This document shows, one piece after another, positions 20,135-30,761 of a stretch of 64,000 bases of DNA. Source of the DNA: Haematococcus lacustris. Lineage: Eukaryota > Chlorophyta > Chlorophyceae > Chlamydomonadales > Haematococcaceae. Both the position numbers and the translations under genes were made by a program. The notes under the pieces are model-generated. The model saw only the letters and a program-made list of their open reading frames with translations. It searched no databases and was not told the DNA's origin. The stretch spans positions 5,893,976-5,957,975 of the forward strand of contig JASKMD010000008.1 of assembly GCA_030144725.1 (NCBI GenBank), given 5' to 3'. The stretch's first letter is position 1, and the number at the start of each line of letters is the position of its first letter.

Positions 20135-20728
20135 CACCCCCATGGCTCAAGAGATAACTTTCTGACTCATTTCTGCACGGATGAGGCCGCCGATTTGTGC
20201 GATGAGCTAGTAATGGCCCGAATAGAGTGCAGCCAGCCCCAGCGGTTTGCCGGGTGGCTGGCCCCCAACACGCGACGTGTTCTGGAGCGTCGCAGACACA
20301 TTTAGCGACGGCATTAGGCAGCCTTGACCCAGAGCGGCGTGAATGGCGCATCCTGACTGGACATGCCAACTTTTCAGGTTAGCACGCATCAGTGCTGCAA
20401 CGTCCTAGCACGAATCGAGACCCACTCCCAAGCTCACCTGCTGCTTCCCGGCCTGCTTCCTTGCCCCCCGCTCCAAAGTGTCACCTTTTGTCATCAAACG
20501 GCGCCTCCGCAGGTCGATGGCATTGTGGGTTGGGAGCGTGACCGCGATTGCGGATTGTCGCTGAAAACAGGTTCAGTCCACATGTTGCAGCCATTTTTAG
20601 GTTGCACAAGAGTTCCTGATTACTGGTGCTTGTGGCTTCTGAGCAACCACGAACGGCAAGAATTAGTGAAAAACATGCAGACACTGAGCTGTGAGAAGTG
20701 TTTGCCGTTGTGCAGGCCTGTAAACGCC

Positions 20729-22601
20729 ATGGTTACCAAGAAAAGGGGGGTGATGGCTAGATGTGCCGGTGCGCAAAAAGCGAGGGAGGTTATGGCACAG
20801 CGCAGGGCTGCTGAGGCTGAAGCCAAGGCCCAGGCTGGTGCTGCTGAGGCTGAGGCCAAGGCCCAGGCTGGTGTTGCTGAGGCTCAGGCCCTGGCACAGG
20901 CTGATGCTGGTGCTGATGAGGCTGGTGCTGATGAGGCTGGTGCTGATGAGGCTGATGCTGGTGCTTACGAGGCTGAGGCCCAGGCACAGGCTGATGCTGG
21001 TGCTTATGAGGCACAGTTGCACCAGCTGCAGCCTGAACTGCAGCAGAAGGAGCAACAAGCTACTGACACCCAACGCTTGCAACATCTACAGCAACAGCTG
21101 CAGGACCTCCTGCAGGAGGAACTTCAACGTAAGGAGCAGCAGGTGGCTGAGCAGCAACAGCAGCTGCAGCAGCAGCAGGCAGACATGCACCTGAGGGAGC
21201 AGCAGTTGGCTGAGCAGCAACACCAGCTGCAGCAGCAGCAGGCAAACATGCAGCATAGGGAGCAGCAGGTGGCTCAACAGCAGCAACAGGTGCAGCAGCA
21301 GCAGGCGGACCTGCAGCAGAGGGAGCAGCAGGTGGCTCAACAGCAGCAACAGGTGCAGCAGCAGCAGGCGGACCTGCAGCTGAGGGATCAGCAGGTGTCT
21401 CAGCAGAAGCACCAGGTGCAGCAGCAACAGGCGGACCTGCAGCTGAGGGAGCAGCAGGTGGCTCAACAGCAGCAACAGGTGCAGCAGCAGCAGGCGGACC
21501 TGCAGCTGAGGGAGCAGCAGGTGTCTCAGCAGAAGCACCAGGTGCAGCAGCAACAGGCGGACCTGCAGCAGAGGGAGCAGCAGGTGGCTCAGCAACACCA
21601 CCAGGTGCAGTTGCAGCAGCAGCTTAACAGGCTGCAGCAACAGCTCGAGGCACAAAGTGGGGCTGAATTGCAACGCCAAGTGCAGCAGCAGCTGGCTGCA
21701 CAGCAACACCTGTTGCAGCAGCAGCAGGCAGACCTGCTACTAAAGCAGCAGCAGGTGGAGAAGCAGCCGCAAGAGGCGGCAGTCCAGCAGGCTGTCAGCA
21801 CCCACCACCCCCTCCCAGACCATTCTACATGCTCTCCCCAGGTCCCTGGGTCCCTCAGGTCACCCCTCTTCATGCGCCCACGCCAGGACACAACACTAGC
21901 GCCCATGCCAAGGTACGCAGTTCCATGCATGCCCTCCCAAGCAAGCACAACCACACCTTTCATAACCCACACCACACCACACCACACCACACCACACCAC
22001 ACCACACCACACCACACCACACCACACCACACCACACCACACCACACCACACCACACCACACCACACCACACCACACCACACCACACCACACCACACCAC
22101 ACCACACCACACCACACCACACCACACCACACCACACCACACCACACCACACCACACCACACCACACCACACCACACCACACCACACCACACCACACCAC
22201 ACCACACCACACTTGGGATGCTTGTGTGCATGTGCAGGCTCCATAATGTGGCCCATGCATTGCGCATTCCAGGGCTGCCCTACTCAGAGGTGGTGGGTGC
22301 CCATCAAAGCCTGCTGCTGGCAACCGCTCCCCCTCCCCCTCAGCCCAGGCCAGCGCAGCAAGCTGAATCCAACCCAAAACAGCCACCGCCCTCCAGCCCT
22401 TCTTACCTGCCACCACCACCCCTGCATGGGGGCACAGCCAGTGGATTGGCTGTGAGGGCCTGGGGGAGGTCATTGACGGAGTACTTCAGCGCATGGGGCA
22501 TGCCTGGGGATCTGTGGGTCCCCTACGCTGCTGGTCGTCTCACTGGGGGTGCAGAGGTGTGGTGGATTTGTTGCATGATGAGGTGTGCTTTGGCAAACTG
22601 A
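20729..22601 (+). CDS. LTR-retrotransposon gag-like protein, Gln-rich coiled coil
   Basis: From ATG at 20729 (MVTKKRGVMARCAGAQKARE) the ORF runs through Ala/Glu repeats, then about 220 residues of heptad-like QQQ/ADLQLREQQVAQQ repeats (about 21.05-21.78 kb), then a Pro-rich segment. A GT donor at about 21915 (GCCAAG|GTACGC) and an acceptor near 22270 would skip the (ACCAC)n array. After it, the reading AWGRSLTEYFSAWGMPGD followed by RLTGGAEVWW resembles the capsid start of Ty3-type gag proteins. No zinc knuckle, protease, reverse transcriptase or integrase follows, so the element is truncated. I did not find LTRs. The gag identity rests on the LTEYF...LTGGAEVWW segment and is moderate. Confidence 0.55.
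21966..22213. repeat. (ACCAC)n pentanucleotide array
   Basis: About 48 near-perfect five-base units within a probable intron of the gag-like gene. Read as protein, the array gives only artefactual His/Thr/Pro or Cys/Gly/Val repeats. Confidence 0.95.
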
Positions 22602-22983
22602 CCAACACACACTGTGCACGATATTGCCAGCACATGGGGTTGGATAGGCCAAAGGAACGTTTGGAGCATCACAAACGGCCCACACATGAACACAACGCGT
22701 TTATGTCCTGATTACACGATAGAAGCCCACACTAGGAGCTGCACAGAACTAGCAGTTCACATCCTGCCGCCCTGGTTGGACAGTGAGAACGGCCGGAAAA
22801 GTGCCATTTTCATGCAAATTTGACATGGTCTTACGTGACACGAGTCGCACGCTTGTTGTCGCACATTGTTGTGCAGGGACAGCCCGGAAGCCACACCAGC
22901 ACTATCAAGCACATGATCAGCACTAGCACTAGCACTAGAACACATGTCGGGGGGGTCCTGCGCCCGACAAGAAATTCAAAATT

Positions 22984-23229
22984 TTGAAAAGCTGAGCCGC
23001 TGAGCGAGATAGCTATTCGCCGATCACAGCCCCACACAGCAGGCCAATTCCGGCACAATGCGACCAGAATTCTCAACACACCCGCCCGCCCCGGCACAGG
23101 TGCACATCAGCCCGAGCAGCCCGCTAGCCTCGCGCTCGTGAGCTGCACAGCCCTGCGCAAGAATCGCTGAAAAACTCTTAAAGATCAGTCGGATAGTTAT
23201 CAGGGGTGCAGCCAATGGCGGGGGTGACC
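22984..23229 (+). repeat. Dispersed element 5' part, copy A
   Basis: Clearly homologous to 29815-30062. Shared blocks are GCACAGGTGCACATCAGCCC, GAGCAGCCCGCTAGCCT, GTGAGCTGCA, and the terminal GCCAATGGCGGGGGTGACC. In copy B the block leads directly into a second-family Fanzor C-terminus; here it does not. 22602-22983 shows nothing else identifiable. Confidence 0.7.
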
Positions 23230-23929
23230 TCCTACCCCAACCCTCCCTGCCCAGCCACAACGCATGCAGCCCTTACCGCAAACACCACCACCACCCAGCA
23301 GCCCAGCCACTCCTTTTGCTGCAGACTGCTGCATGCCACGACTGGAGCAGACACCCTGAGCCACCTGGTCCCATTGGTCGTGCCTAGCTGCACCCTGGTC
23401 CCTAGCAGCCCGACCAGGCGAAAAATACACGGTTGTGTGAAAATACACAAGTGCAAGGAAAAGGGAACAGGGCCAAGCCAATCCAGACAACCCCAGCTGT
23501 CAGCCACCTAGCAGGCTGGCACAGTGCCCTAGCAGGCTGGCACTGGGAGTACACATACTCGCAGACCCAGGGCTGTGTGGGGGCTTCTTACTGTTGTGGT
23601 ATATGTCTTGAGCCACTTACTAGCACTTGGAGCCAGTAGCGCAAATATCACCTGATGAACATGACCATGCCTGCCAGGCCAGCGGGGGTATGTGCATGGA
23701 TAGCACCTATGTGCATGCTGCCATGGAGCGGGCCATTTTGACGCCCAAGTTGCTGATGGCACAAGCAGCCATACCAGACTGATGCTTGCAAGCCGTCAAA
23801 AAACCAAATTGCTTAGAGTAGTTGCAGACTTATCAAGGCATAGCACCTAATGGCGCAATGACACCAAGGAAGCGGAAGAGCATCGTGTGTGCCCGGCCCC
23901 CACGTCATGCATGCCTACTGTTCTCGGGT

Positions 23930-24100
23930 CCCTCACAAAGGGGATGTGTGTGGGTCGGAGCTAAGTAGCTAGTACTAGGGGAGCTTGAGCTACAGGCACA
24001 CACACCAGAATGGCTGAGCTGAAGTGGGCATGAGGCCCTCTAGCGGTAACCTTCACAACAGCGATCTCGCAGCCTGTCTTTAATTACAAGCCGTGCACGA
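23930..24100. repeat. Dispersed element end, copy A
   Basis: CCTCACAAAGGGGATGTG then GGGTCGGAGCTAAGTAGC and CAGAATGGCTGAGCTGAAGT recur nearly unchanged at 35857-36010, and the first block also follows the Fanzor remnant at 30357. It looks like the right end of the second-family element. 23230-23930 shows no supported gene. Confidence 0.65.
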
Positions 24101-24396
24101 GGAAGCCCAACAGCAGGCTGCCAATCACCCCCCGCTCGCTGATGGCCTTCCCTCGTGGCCGCACAGCACGTTCCAGGAAGGAGGTGGTCGGTGAGGTGGG
24201 CTAACTTGCACTTTCGTGCGTGGACCGTATTATCCCTGCTGCGGGCATCGCGGGCCTCTACTGAAGCCTTCCTTCTGCGCTCTGCCTCGGTCAATTCGGG
24301 TTGTGCTGCCTCGACGCGGTCAATTACGTCGAAGTCGGGGTCCTCCGGCACTCCTCTAGGCCCACCCACACCGGTTCGTCTCTTCTTCCTCGCCAT
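24040..24396 (-). pseudogene. N-terminal exon of a second-family element protein
   Basis: The minus strand reads MARKKRRTGVGG then GVPEDPDFDVIDRVEAAQPE and ends with a stop at 24040. It matches the N-terminal piece at 431-258 (MAKKKRRTVP...PEDPDSDIDDRDDALQP). Basic then acidic, it resembles the NLS-bearing first exon of a transposon protein. No catalytic domain follows, so it is a solo or internally deleted copy flanked by the element end at 23930-24100. Confidence 0.55.
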
Positions 24397-24462
24397 AAAC
24401 AATAGCGACGTGAGGCAGCTACATTTAGGGTGGTTCCCCCCCCTAGGTAATATTAACAATAG

Positions 24463-24867
24463 CTATATTAGCCAGCCAACCATATTAGCTAATAATAGCT
24501 CCCGATCCTTGTCGCGCCTTCGTTCGCTTCCTAGCGCGATAGCTGCGCCTGGCGGCGCTGCGACTCTGCGCACCTGGTTGATGATGCGCCGTCGGAGGCC
24601 GCCTCCTGGACTCATGGGGCCCCAACATGGGTCATGCAAGTCTCTCTGTGTTCTCTCAATACTGCATCGTTTCCAATAGCGCTTATCACATTGGCAGCCG
24701 CAGTCCAGTACGCGTTGTCGGACCATCAACGCAAGCCGATTCAGTCTTTGCTCGCGGGCTACCCCATGTGACCGCAAATAAATCACAGCGGCGAGACGGG
24801 TCTCCTTGGGACGGCGAGCCACATCCCTGTGACCCCACCTAGCTAGCGCAGTGAGCTGGTGGTGCAC
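24463..24867 (-). CDS. Unidentified ORF, 134 aa
   Basis: An uninterrupted ORF with Arg-rich, non-repetitive composition (e.g. DVARRPKETRLAAVIYL, GGGLRRRIINQVRRVAAPPG). I recognise no domain. It sits just upstream of the second-family element N-terminus on the same strand and could be an element 5' region or chance. No splice or start evidence separates these. Confidence 0.2.
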   Translation of the reverse strand: MHHQLTALARWGHRDVARRPKETRLAAVIYLRSHGVAREQRLNRLALMVRQRVLDCGCQCDKRYWKRCSIERTQRDLHDPCWGPMSPGGGLRRRIINQVRRVAAPPGAAIALGSERRRDKDRELLLANMVGWLI

Positions 24868-25259
24868 AAATGGAATGTCCGGTTAATGGAATGTCCGGTA
24901 CACAATGCCTGCCGGGCGTGCAAGGCACATGGACGGGGTGGATGGGGTGAAGGCACCTGGACGGGGTGATTGCAAGGCACTTGAACCGGGTGACAAATAG
25001 AATGATGCAGCGTTAGACATATGGGAGATGGGAGTGGCTCAGTGCCGAAGTGACCGAGCACCCCTTTTGCGTTGATTTCATGGAGTGTTCATGTGGTTCT
25101 TGTCAATTCTCAACACCGCACGTGCCTTCTCTACAGCTGGTAAGATTGGGGTACCAAGTTGTTGCTGTTACGCGGAGGGCTAACTATAGACAAGCACGGA
25201 AGATGCCGAAAGTCTGGCATCTATCAGGATTTGAGCTCTGTACCTCTTGGTAAACATAC

Positions 25260-25395
25260 GCCAAGGCTGTCGCTTGAGCTAATATGAAGTCCCTTGAGCT
25301 ATTATGAGCTAATATGAGCTAATAGTAGCGCTACTATAGCTACTACGGCATTTTTGGCTCGGAGCTAATAATAGCGGACTCACCCTAAGCTACAT
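25260..25395. repeat. AGCTAAT/AGCTACT-rich segment
   Basis: Repeated GAGCTAATATGAG, GCTACTATAGCTACTA and CGGAGCTAATAATAGCG words, also seen as TAGCTATATTAGCC at 24460-24500 and TAAGTAGCTAGTA in the element ends. It is probably subterminal sequence of a mobile element. Confidence 0.4.
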
Positions 25396-25502
25396 ATGCT
25401 AAGGATTTTCATATACTTTTTACACAGGATCCATGTAGCTGACCTGCACCTGCGGCACAAATGCGGCACCCTGCCTGCGCACTGACACTATAGCTCCCAG
25501 GC

Positions 25503-25814
25503 ATGCTCCTGCAGGGCCACCAGAGCGCCGTGTTGTCTAACTACCGCACACTGCTCCGTCTCTTAGCATTGCTCCCGGATCCGACCAAGCGCTCCAGCGC
25601 GCTGTTAGAAGCTCGCTCAACGCTGAGAGCAAGGCAGCGAGAAAGCAACCCAGAGCTCATCTTCCAACATTCCAAACAGTTAGTCGCCAAGATTGGTTAC
25701 TTGCGTGTCATCACGCCTCGCCGGCACAACGATGCCACAGCAGCACCCAAGACTTACGTGCTGCGCAACGGCGAGCTCGTGGAGGGCCAGGGGGAGGGCA
25801 GAGGGGACAGGTGA
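25503..25814 (+). CDS. LYR-motif (Complex1_LYR/LYRM) protein, probably partial gene model
   Basis: From ATG at 25503 the protein reads MLLQGHQSAVLSNYRTLLRL, then ARSTLRARQRESNPELI and KIGYLRVITPRR. Yxx(L/R)Lxxl followed by R...R...NPELI is typical of small LYR-motif proteins that help assemble mitochondrial Fe-S or respiratory complexes by binding acyl carrier protein. The ORF stops at 25814, but GACAG|GTGAGG at 25806-25815 is a good donor, so more exons are possible. A candidate one at about 26216-26336 ends KPKFEGKPR before a GTATG donor. 25815-27081 is otherwise uncalled. Confidence 0.6.
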   Translation: MLLQGHQSAVLSNYRTLLRLLALLPDPTKRSSALLEARSTLRARQRESNPELIFQHSKQLVAKIGYLRVITPRRHNDATAAPKTYVLRNGELVEGQGEGRGDR

Positions 25815-27081
25815 GGGGCACCTTGAACCACTTGTGCCGTGCTTGCCGTTGCTGCTCACTGGCTGGGCACCGGGTATGCAGGGTTGTGGGAGCGGAAGTG
25901 CTGTCTAAAGGAGAGGCATTGCAGAGGAATGCCAGCCACTTCAAACGCTTGTATGGAGCAGACAAGCCAAAGAACATGTTTTTTTGAGCCTGTGGCGTCA
26001 GCCGCCATGGGCAACTCCTTGCTACTACTGGCATGATGAAAGCGTGAGGAGTGCATGGCCTACAGGCATGCATGCTACCACAAGACAGCGAAAGCATGCA
26101 CTAGTTGGAGTAGGTCCGCGCACCTAGCCAACAAATCCTGGCAGCAGCAAGCCTGGCAGCAAGGAGCTTATTAGACCTCCAACAGTTTGTCGCTCGTCAC
26201 ATAGTTGCTTTCAACATCATCAGCACCAGGCCCGGAGCAAGGGCCAGCAATAGCAGCAGGAAGTGAAGGCCGTGTGAGAGAAGAGGAGGCATCTGTCCTG
26301 CCAGTCTCTAAGCCTAAGTTCGAAGGCAAGCCAAGGTATGTGGTCCATCCAGCTCAACTGCTCACCAACTGCCCATTACCCTGTTGATATGTACTTGTGT
26401 TGCCACTACACCCCATGTGTAACCCCCAAATAAGACCAACAACTCAAATTGTATATATGCATGCTTCATGATGCCATGAGAGCCAGTCCCGGATCAGTTG
26501 CTGGGCAGGTTAAGGAGTGCCACAACAGCCGCCTTATTGTTGGCCATGCTTGGGCACTAGTCATGCATGCAGCGAACAGCATGTAAGTTCATGCAGTCTT
26601 CATAGGATGCAGTGGCATGGCACCTGGGCAGTCCTGTGGTACTCACCTAGACCTCGAACCTATACGCCTAAACCACCTCTACTGATAACACATGTACAGG
26701 TCAGGTACCATGCAGGGCACATGTCGAGCATGCACTTCTTTAGGGGGGGTTCTGTGAGTACGAGGACGGTTCACAGAGGCTGGCAGAGGCTGCTCAGCCC
26801 AATCAATGTGCCTGCCCCCTGCCTCTGCCACCGCATCCCATATGCATCTAGCCTCCTGGTCCACGTTTTGCACCAATCACCAACGTCTTGTGAGCGACCC
26901 CACAGCCCAGAGCTTCCTCACGCCTACCTAAATATGCATTCGGTTTCGTCGAGGGATCTGCGAGTGGCGGGTTGATGGCCGCCGGGTCACACGCTTCCCG
27001 GCAATGACCGCTGTAACTGGGACGTGGCCCGTAGCATAGGGGATTCCGTCGTGCGACATTCCGCTGCATCGCGACATCGCA

Positions 27082-29038
27082 ATGCGTAGCTCGCTCCCCC
27101 TTCTTGTTCGCGTGCTCCTCTTCGCAGCAGCCGGTAAGCTGTCGTAGAGCACCTGCTGGTATCGAGTTTAGCTAGGGGTGCCGAGCACTGATCTCACCAG
27201 TCGTACGAAACCTCGCTGTCAAGCTGTTCGAACGCTCCCTGCCCAGCACGGCCCGCGTAGGGTACAGGCGGGTGCAATGCAGCTGCGTGCTTGTGTCAGA
27301 TGCGATGCTGAGTCTGCGACAACCGGCGCGCTTTCGTCCCGGCCCCCTTTGATGAGCCTCTCGCCATACCGCCATGAGACCAGGCCATCGCAACTGTGTG
27401 TTCCGCACTATCCCCGTTGCACTGATGGCAGCCTGGTGGTTGCTGCATCTGCTGTTGTCACACAGGATGGGCTGCCGGCAACGAGTGGGAGGACAAGTGT
27501 CCCCAGTATGCCGCCATCATCGACACTAACTGCAGGGCCGAGATCGACACGGCTCTAGGCAGCCTGGGCTTGCCTAAGGGCATTTCCCTGGTAAGCATTA
27601 GACACGTCATTGAGAAGCCTGCATGCCTGGCCCATGCTGCATTGCTCCATGCTGTGTCGTCTTCACTTTGTAGGACTGGTGATGCTGCTGCTGCCTCAAC
27701 CTCTAGAAATGCTGCTTCTGCTGCTGCTGCTGCCTCTGTCCCCCCCTCTGTTGTATGCTTGTCTAGTGGCCGTTGCATATCAAGAGTGGCCATGCCGTGT
27801 CCCTTGACGCAGACCAGTCCACTGCTGGACGACCCAACCCTTTTGAATACTTGGAGCCCGCTGTTTGATAAAGAGTACAGCACAGGCAACGTGTACAACG
27901 CCTTCAACAGGGTCTCACCCTCTGCTGCCTGCTGCTTTGCAGTGTGCCAGTATAATGCCCAGGTGCGGTGGGGAGATCGCCGCTGAAGGGGAGATGCCTG
28001 CATGGCACTGGCCATGATGTAGGTCTCAGGAGCATGGCCTTGTCTTGCATGCAAAGCTTCAGAGCGGTGTGGCTTTGACCTAACCCCACCTCACCCTTGC
28101 CCCATCCAGCCATATTCAGTTGGCTGTGGCTGCTGCTGCTGCTTGGTTGCGTGCAGATATGCACTTGTCTGTACTCCAACGATGATTGGAAGAGTACGGT
28201 GCGGCGCCGCCTTTACAGCACGGGTGAGGCCTAGTCCGTCTTACCAACCCTCGGCATTGTCTCCTGCGGTGAGGCCAATGCCAATAATGCACGCCCGTAT
28301 GACTTCCCGCACACGGTTCTGGTCCTGCCCCGCTGAACAAGCGCTGCTGCTGCCTGGCCTGTGCCCCTCTGATCCTGTGGTGCTGTTTCCCACCCTCATG
28401 CAGCAACGACAGCTTACAAGGTCCCATGCAAGTTTGCAAGTGAGCAGTGGGCCGGAGGGTGGGGCGGTGGTGTGGGGCCTCACCGTGGATGGGTTTGGAT
28501 TGGCATAAGACCATTAAGAACATTGAGCCAGCCACTTGCTGTTGCACTGCGGCACGCGCAATCAGCTGCTCCCACCCTCGTCGCTGCACTTGCTTGCGCC
28601 CCCTGGCAGGTGCTCAGGCATGCTGAGTGCGCCAAGCCATTTGCTGAGCGGCTTGCTGCATGGCCCTTAATGTGTTTCTCTGTGTAACTTGTGTGACCTG
28701 AATTAAAACACCTGTGTATATTCCTAAGCCATGTGAACGCTTATGTTCTTTGACCTGTTGTGGGACATGCAGTCGATTGTGTCGGCAAGATGACAGAATC
28801 GAGGTTGCAGATGTGCAGGCAGGCAGCAGAAGCAACCGCACCGTCCCCAGCACCAGCCTCTCCCCCATCTCCAGCCCCAGTGCCAGTCCCACCATCACCC
28901 ACTGCTCTTCCAGTGCTGCCCCAGCCCCAGCCAGCCCCTATCAGCAGCGCTGCAGCCAGTTCCCAGGCCAATTCCGTTGGAGGAGACAGCAGCAATGCCG
29001 TGGCCAAGGCATCCGCGGTTTCCACAGGCAAGCTGTGA
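27082..29038 (+). CDS. Secreted Cys-rich protein with Pro-rich tail, lipid-transfer-like cysteine spacing
   Basis: Exons 27082-27133, 27466-27590, 27813-27962, 28157-28223, 28404-28439 and 28773-29038 total 696 nt (231 aa), all phases matching. A signal peptide (MRSSLPLLVRVLLFAAA) leads to WEDKCPQYAAIIDTNC, AACCFAVCQ, ICTCLYSNDDW, VPCKFA, DCVGKM and MCRQAAE. The order C...C...CC...C.C...C...C resembles the eight-cysteine motif of plant lipid-transfer proteins, with one extra Cys (FAVCQ). The tail from about residue 155 is Pro/Ala/Ser-rich (PAPASPPSPAPVP), suggesting a wall-linked or glycosylated stalk. The exon 27813-27962 reads through a weak internal donor; if that were used, the CC pair would be lost. 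Function unknown. Confidence 0.7.
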
Positions 29039-29814
29039 GGGGTGCTGCGCTTGGTGGAGCAAGGAGGTGGACCCCTTCACTGTGTGTAGCGGCTGTGGGT
29101 GCAGTGGCCAGGCTGCATCAGGAATATACGCACAACCAGGACCCTTGCTTGTGGGAGGGAGCTGCGCCTCGTCCTTCCAGCGAGAGCTCGAGGACGGAAG
29201 GGGCCGCCGCATGAGCAGCAGCAGGGGTAGGAGCACAGGGAGGGAGGGAGCTGCTGTTGGCTCGGAGAGGTGTTGCATGGCCCAGGGAATGTGACTGCAG
29301 CATGACGGCAGCCAGCATTGCCAACTGCACATTTGCGTCAGTGTAGGACTGCTTAGCCATACACCACCAGCCTCGCTTGCGCTGTCATCAAGCACTTGGA
29401 CAGGGTTTGCATTTACAGCGTTGCAGCGAGCGGGGCAGCAGAAGCCATGGCTCCAGGAACTGCAGGACACGAAATAGCCATAGCTATCCATGCATCATTA
29501 TGCGATCACCATTCATTGTTACTCCCAATGGGAGCAGCACCAGCAGACCAGCATGCATCTGATGCCATGCTGGATGCTTGCAACACCATTGTCACAGGGA
29601 CTGAAACAAGGCTGGTCTTTACCCTGGTGTAGTAGTTGAGTTTTTTCAAGTTGCGCCCATTGCAATTCCACTCGAGTATTCAATTTCTGGACTCTAGATA
29701 CGTTATGGTTCTACACAAGGAACCAACCAAAGTTGGCAGTCCATCATCTGACGTCCTGGTTAGAAATTTAATAGAACAGTAAACAGGCCAAAGGTTAGCA
29801 TGTGAAAAATTGAG

Positions 29815-30303
29815 CCCGTTTATGTCGCTGACGCGCTGAGCGTAATAGCTGCTCGGTGATACCAGCCCTACTAAGCAGGCCACTTCCTGCACAGCGCGGC
29901 CCGATCTCCCAGAATCCCCGCCCGACCCGGCACAGGTGCACATCAGCCCGAGCAGCCCGCTAGCCTGGCGCTGGTGAGCTGCACCACCCTGCGCGAGAGT
30001 TGCTGTAAAACTCCCCAAAACAAGAGATTTTATTAGGGGTGACGCCAATGGCGGGGGTGACCAGGTGGCTGCACCCGGTGCGCAGCATGGCGACGCGGTC
30101 CCGGATCCGGGGCCTGATGTGCTCAATAAGCATCAACAGCATCAGGTTCTACGACCGGGACGTGTCAGCCGCGCTGAACATCCGCCGCAATGCAGGGCCG
30201 CCCCGCCATGCCTAACCCAGGCAGGTCAGGCCAGGAGTGGGTGCAAGTGCGCGACAAGGGCCTGCTGCGGAAGTGGCAGCGGCGGCACCAGCGGCAGCGA
30301 TAG
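29815..30303 (+). pseudogene. Second-family Fanzor remnant (5' block joined to C-terminus)
   Basis: 29815-30062 is the dispersed 5' block also at 22984. It is followed at about 30140-30303 by SIRFYDRDVSAALNIRRNA, then, after a frame shift, GRPAMPNPGRSGQEWVQVRD and KWQRRHQRQR with a TAG stop at 30301-30303. DRDVSAALNIRR is the RuvC-III motif. RuvC-I and RuvC-II are missing, so the copy is internally deleted and frame-broken. The element-end block CCTCACAAAGGGGATGTG follows at 30357. Confidence 0.65.
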
Positions 30304-30394
30304 CGACATGTGTATCATGCCGTGAGACAAGCAAACAAACAAACAATTCGATTGCCCCTCACAAAGGGGATGTGCGTGCGCTAGAGTGTGCATA

Positions 30395-30450
30395 GGGTAG
30401 GGTAGGGCTCTAGGGACTCCTAGGGTTAGGGACCTAGGTTAGGGACACAC
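30395..30450. repeat. Short TAGGG-rich tract
   Basis: TAGGGTAGGGTAGGG, then CTAGGGTTAGGGACCTAGG and TTAGGG. It is telomere-like but short and irregular, just beyond the second-family element end. Confidence 0.5.
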
Positions 30451-30761
30451 ACCGGTTTCTCACTGCTGTTGGCCACTGTGATGATGGTGGGAAGCACGGT
30501 GGTGGAAGCACTCCTTGGCCACCTCCTTCGTGTAGTGGTAGTCATAGAGATGGATGTGGCACACACTATCCGCGAGCATATGGATGATCAAACCCGCGCC
30601 CACCGCTGTGCAGAGCTAGCCAGACGATGGGTGTCCGCACGGTGGGTGTCCGCACCTTATTCTGCCTTTGTATTGAGTGCAGTCATGATGGAAAAAGTGT
30701 GAGGCAGGGGTGGAACTCGCGACACTCTGACGGTGGGCGTTTTCCGAAGCAAACACACGAG

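Noticed and set aside
21060..21709. Leu-rich minus-strand frame across the gag coiled coil
   Set aside because: It is the complement of Gln codons (CAG to CTG) and has no independent support.
21890..22270. Long His/Thr/Pro and Cys/Gly/Val/Trp reading frames
   Set aside because: Products of the (ACCAC)n satellite.
30395..30450. Interstitial telomere
   Set aside because: Only two or three TTAGGG-like words among irregular TAGGG units; insufficient.
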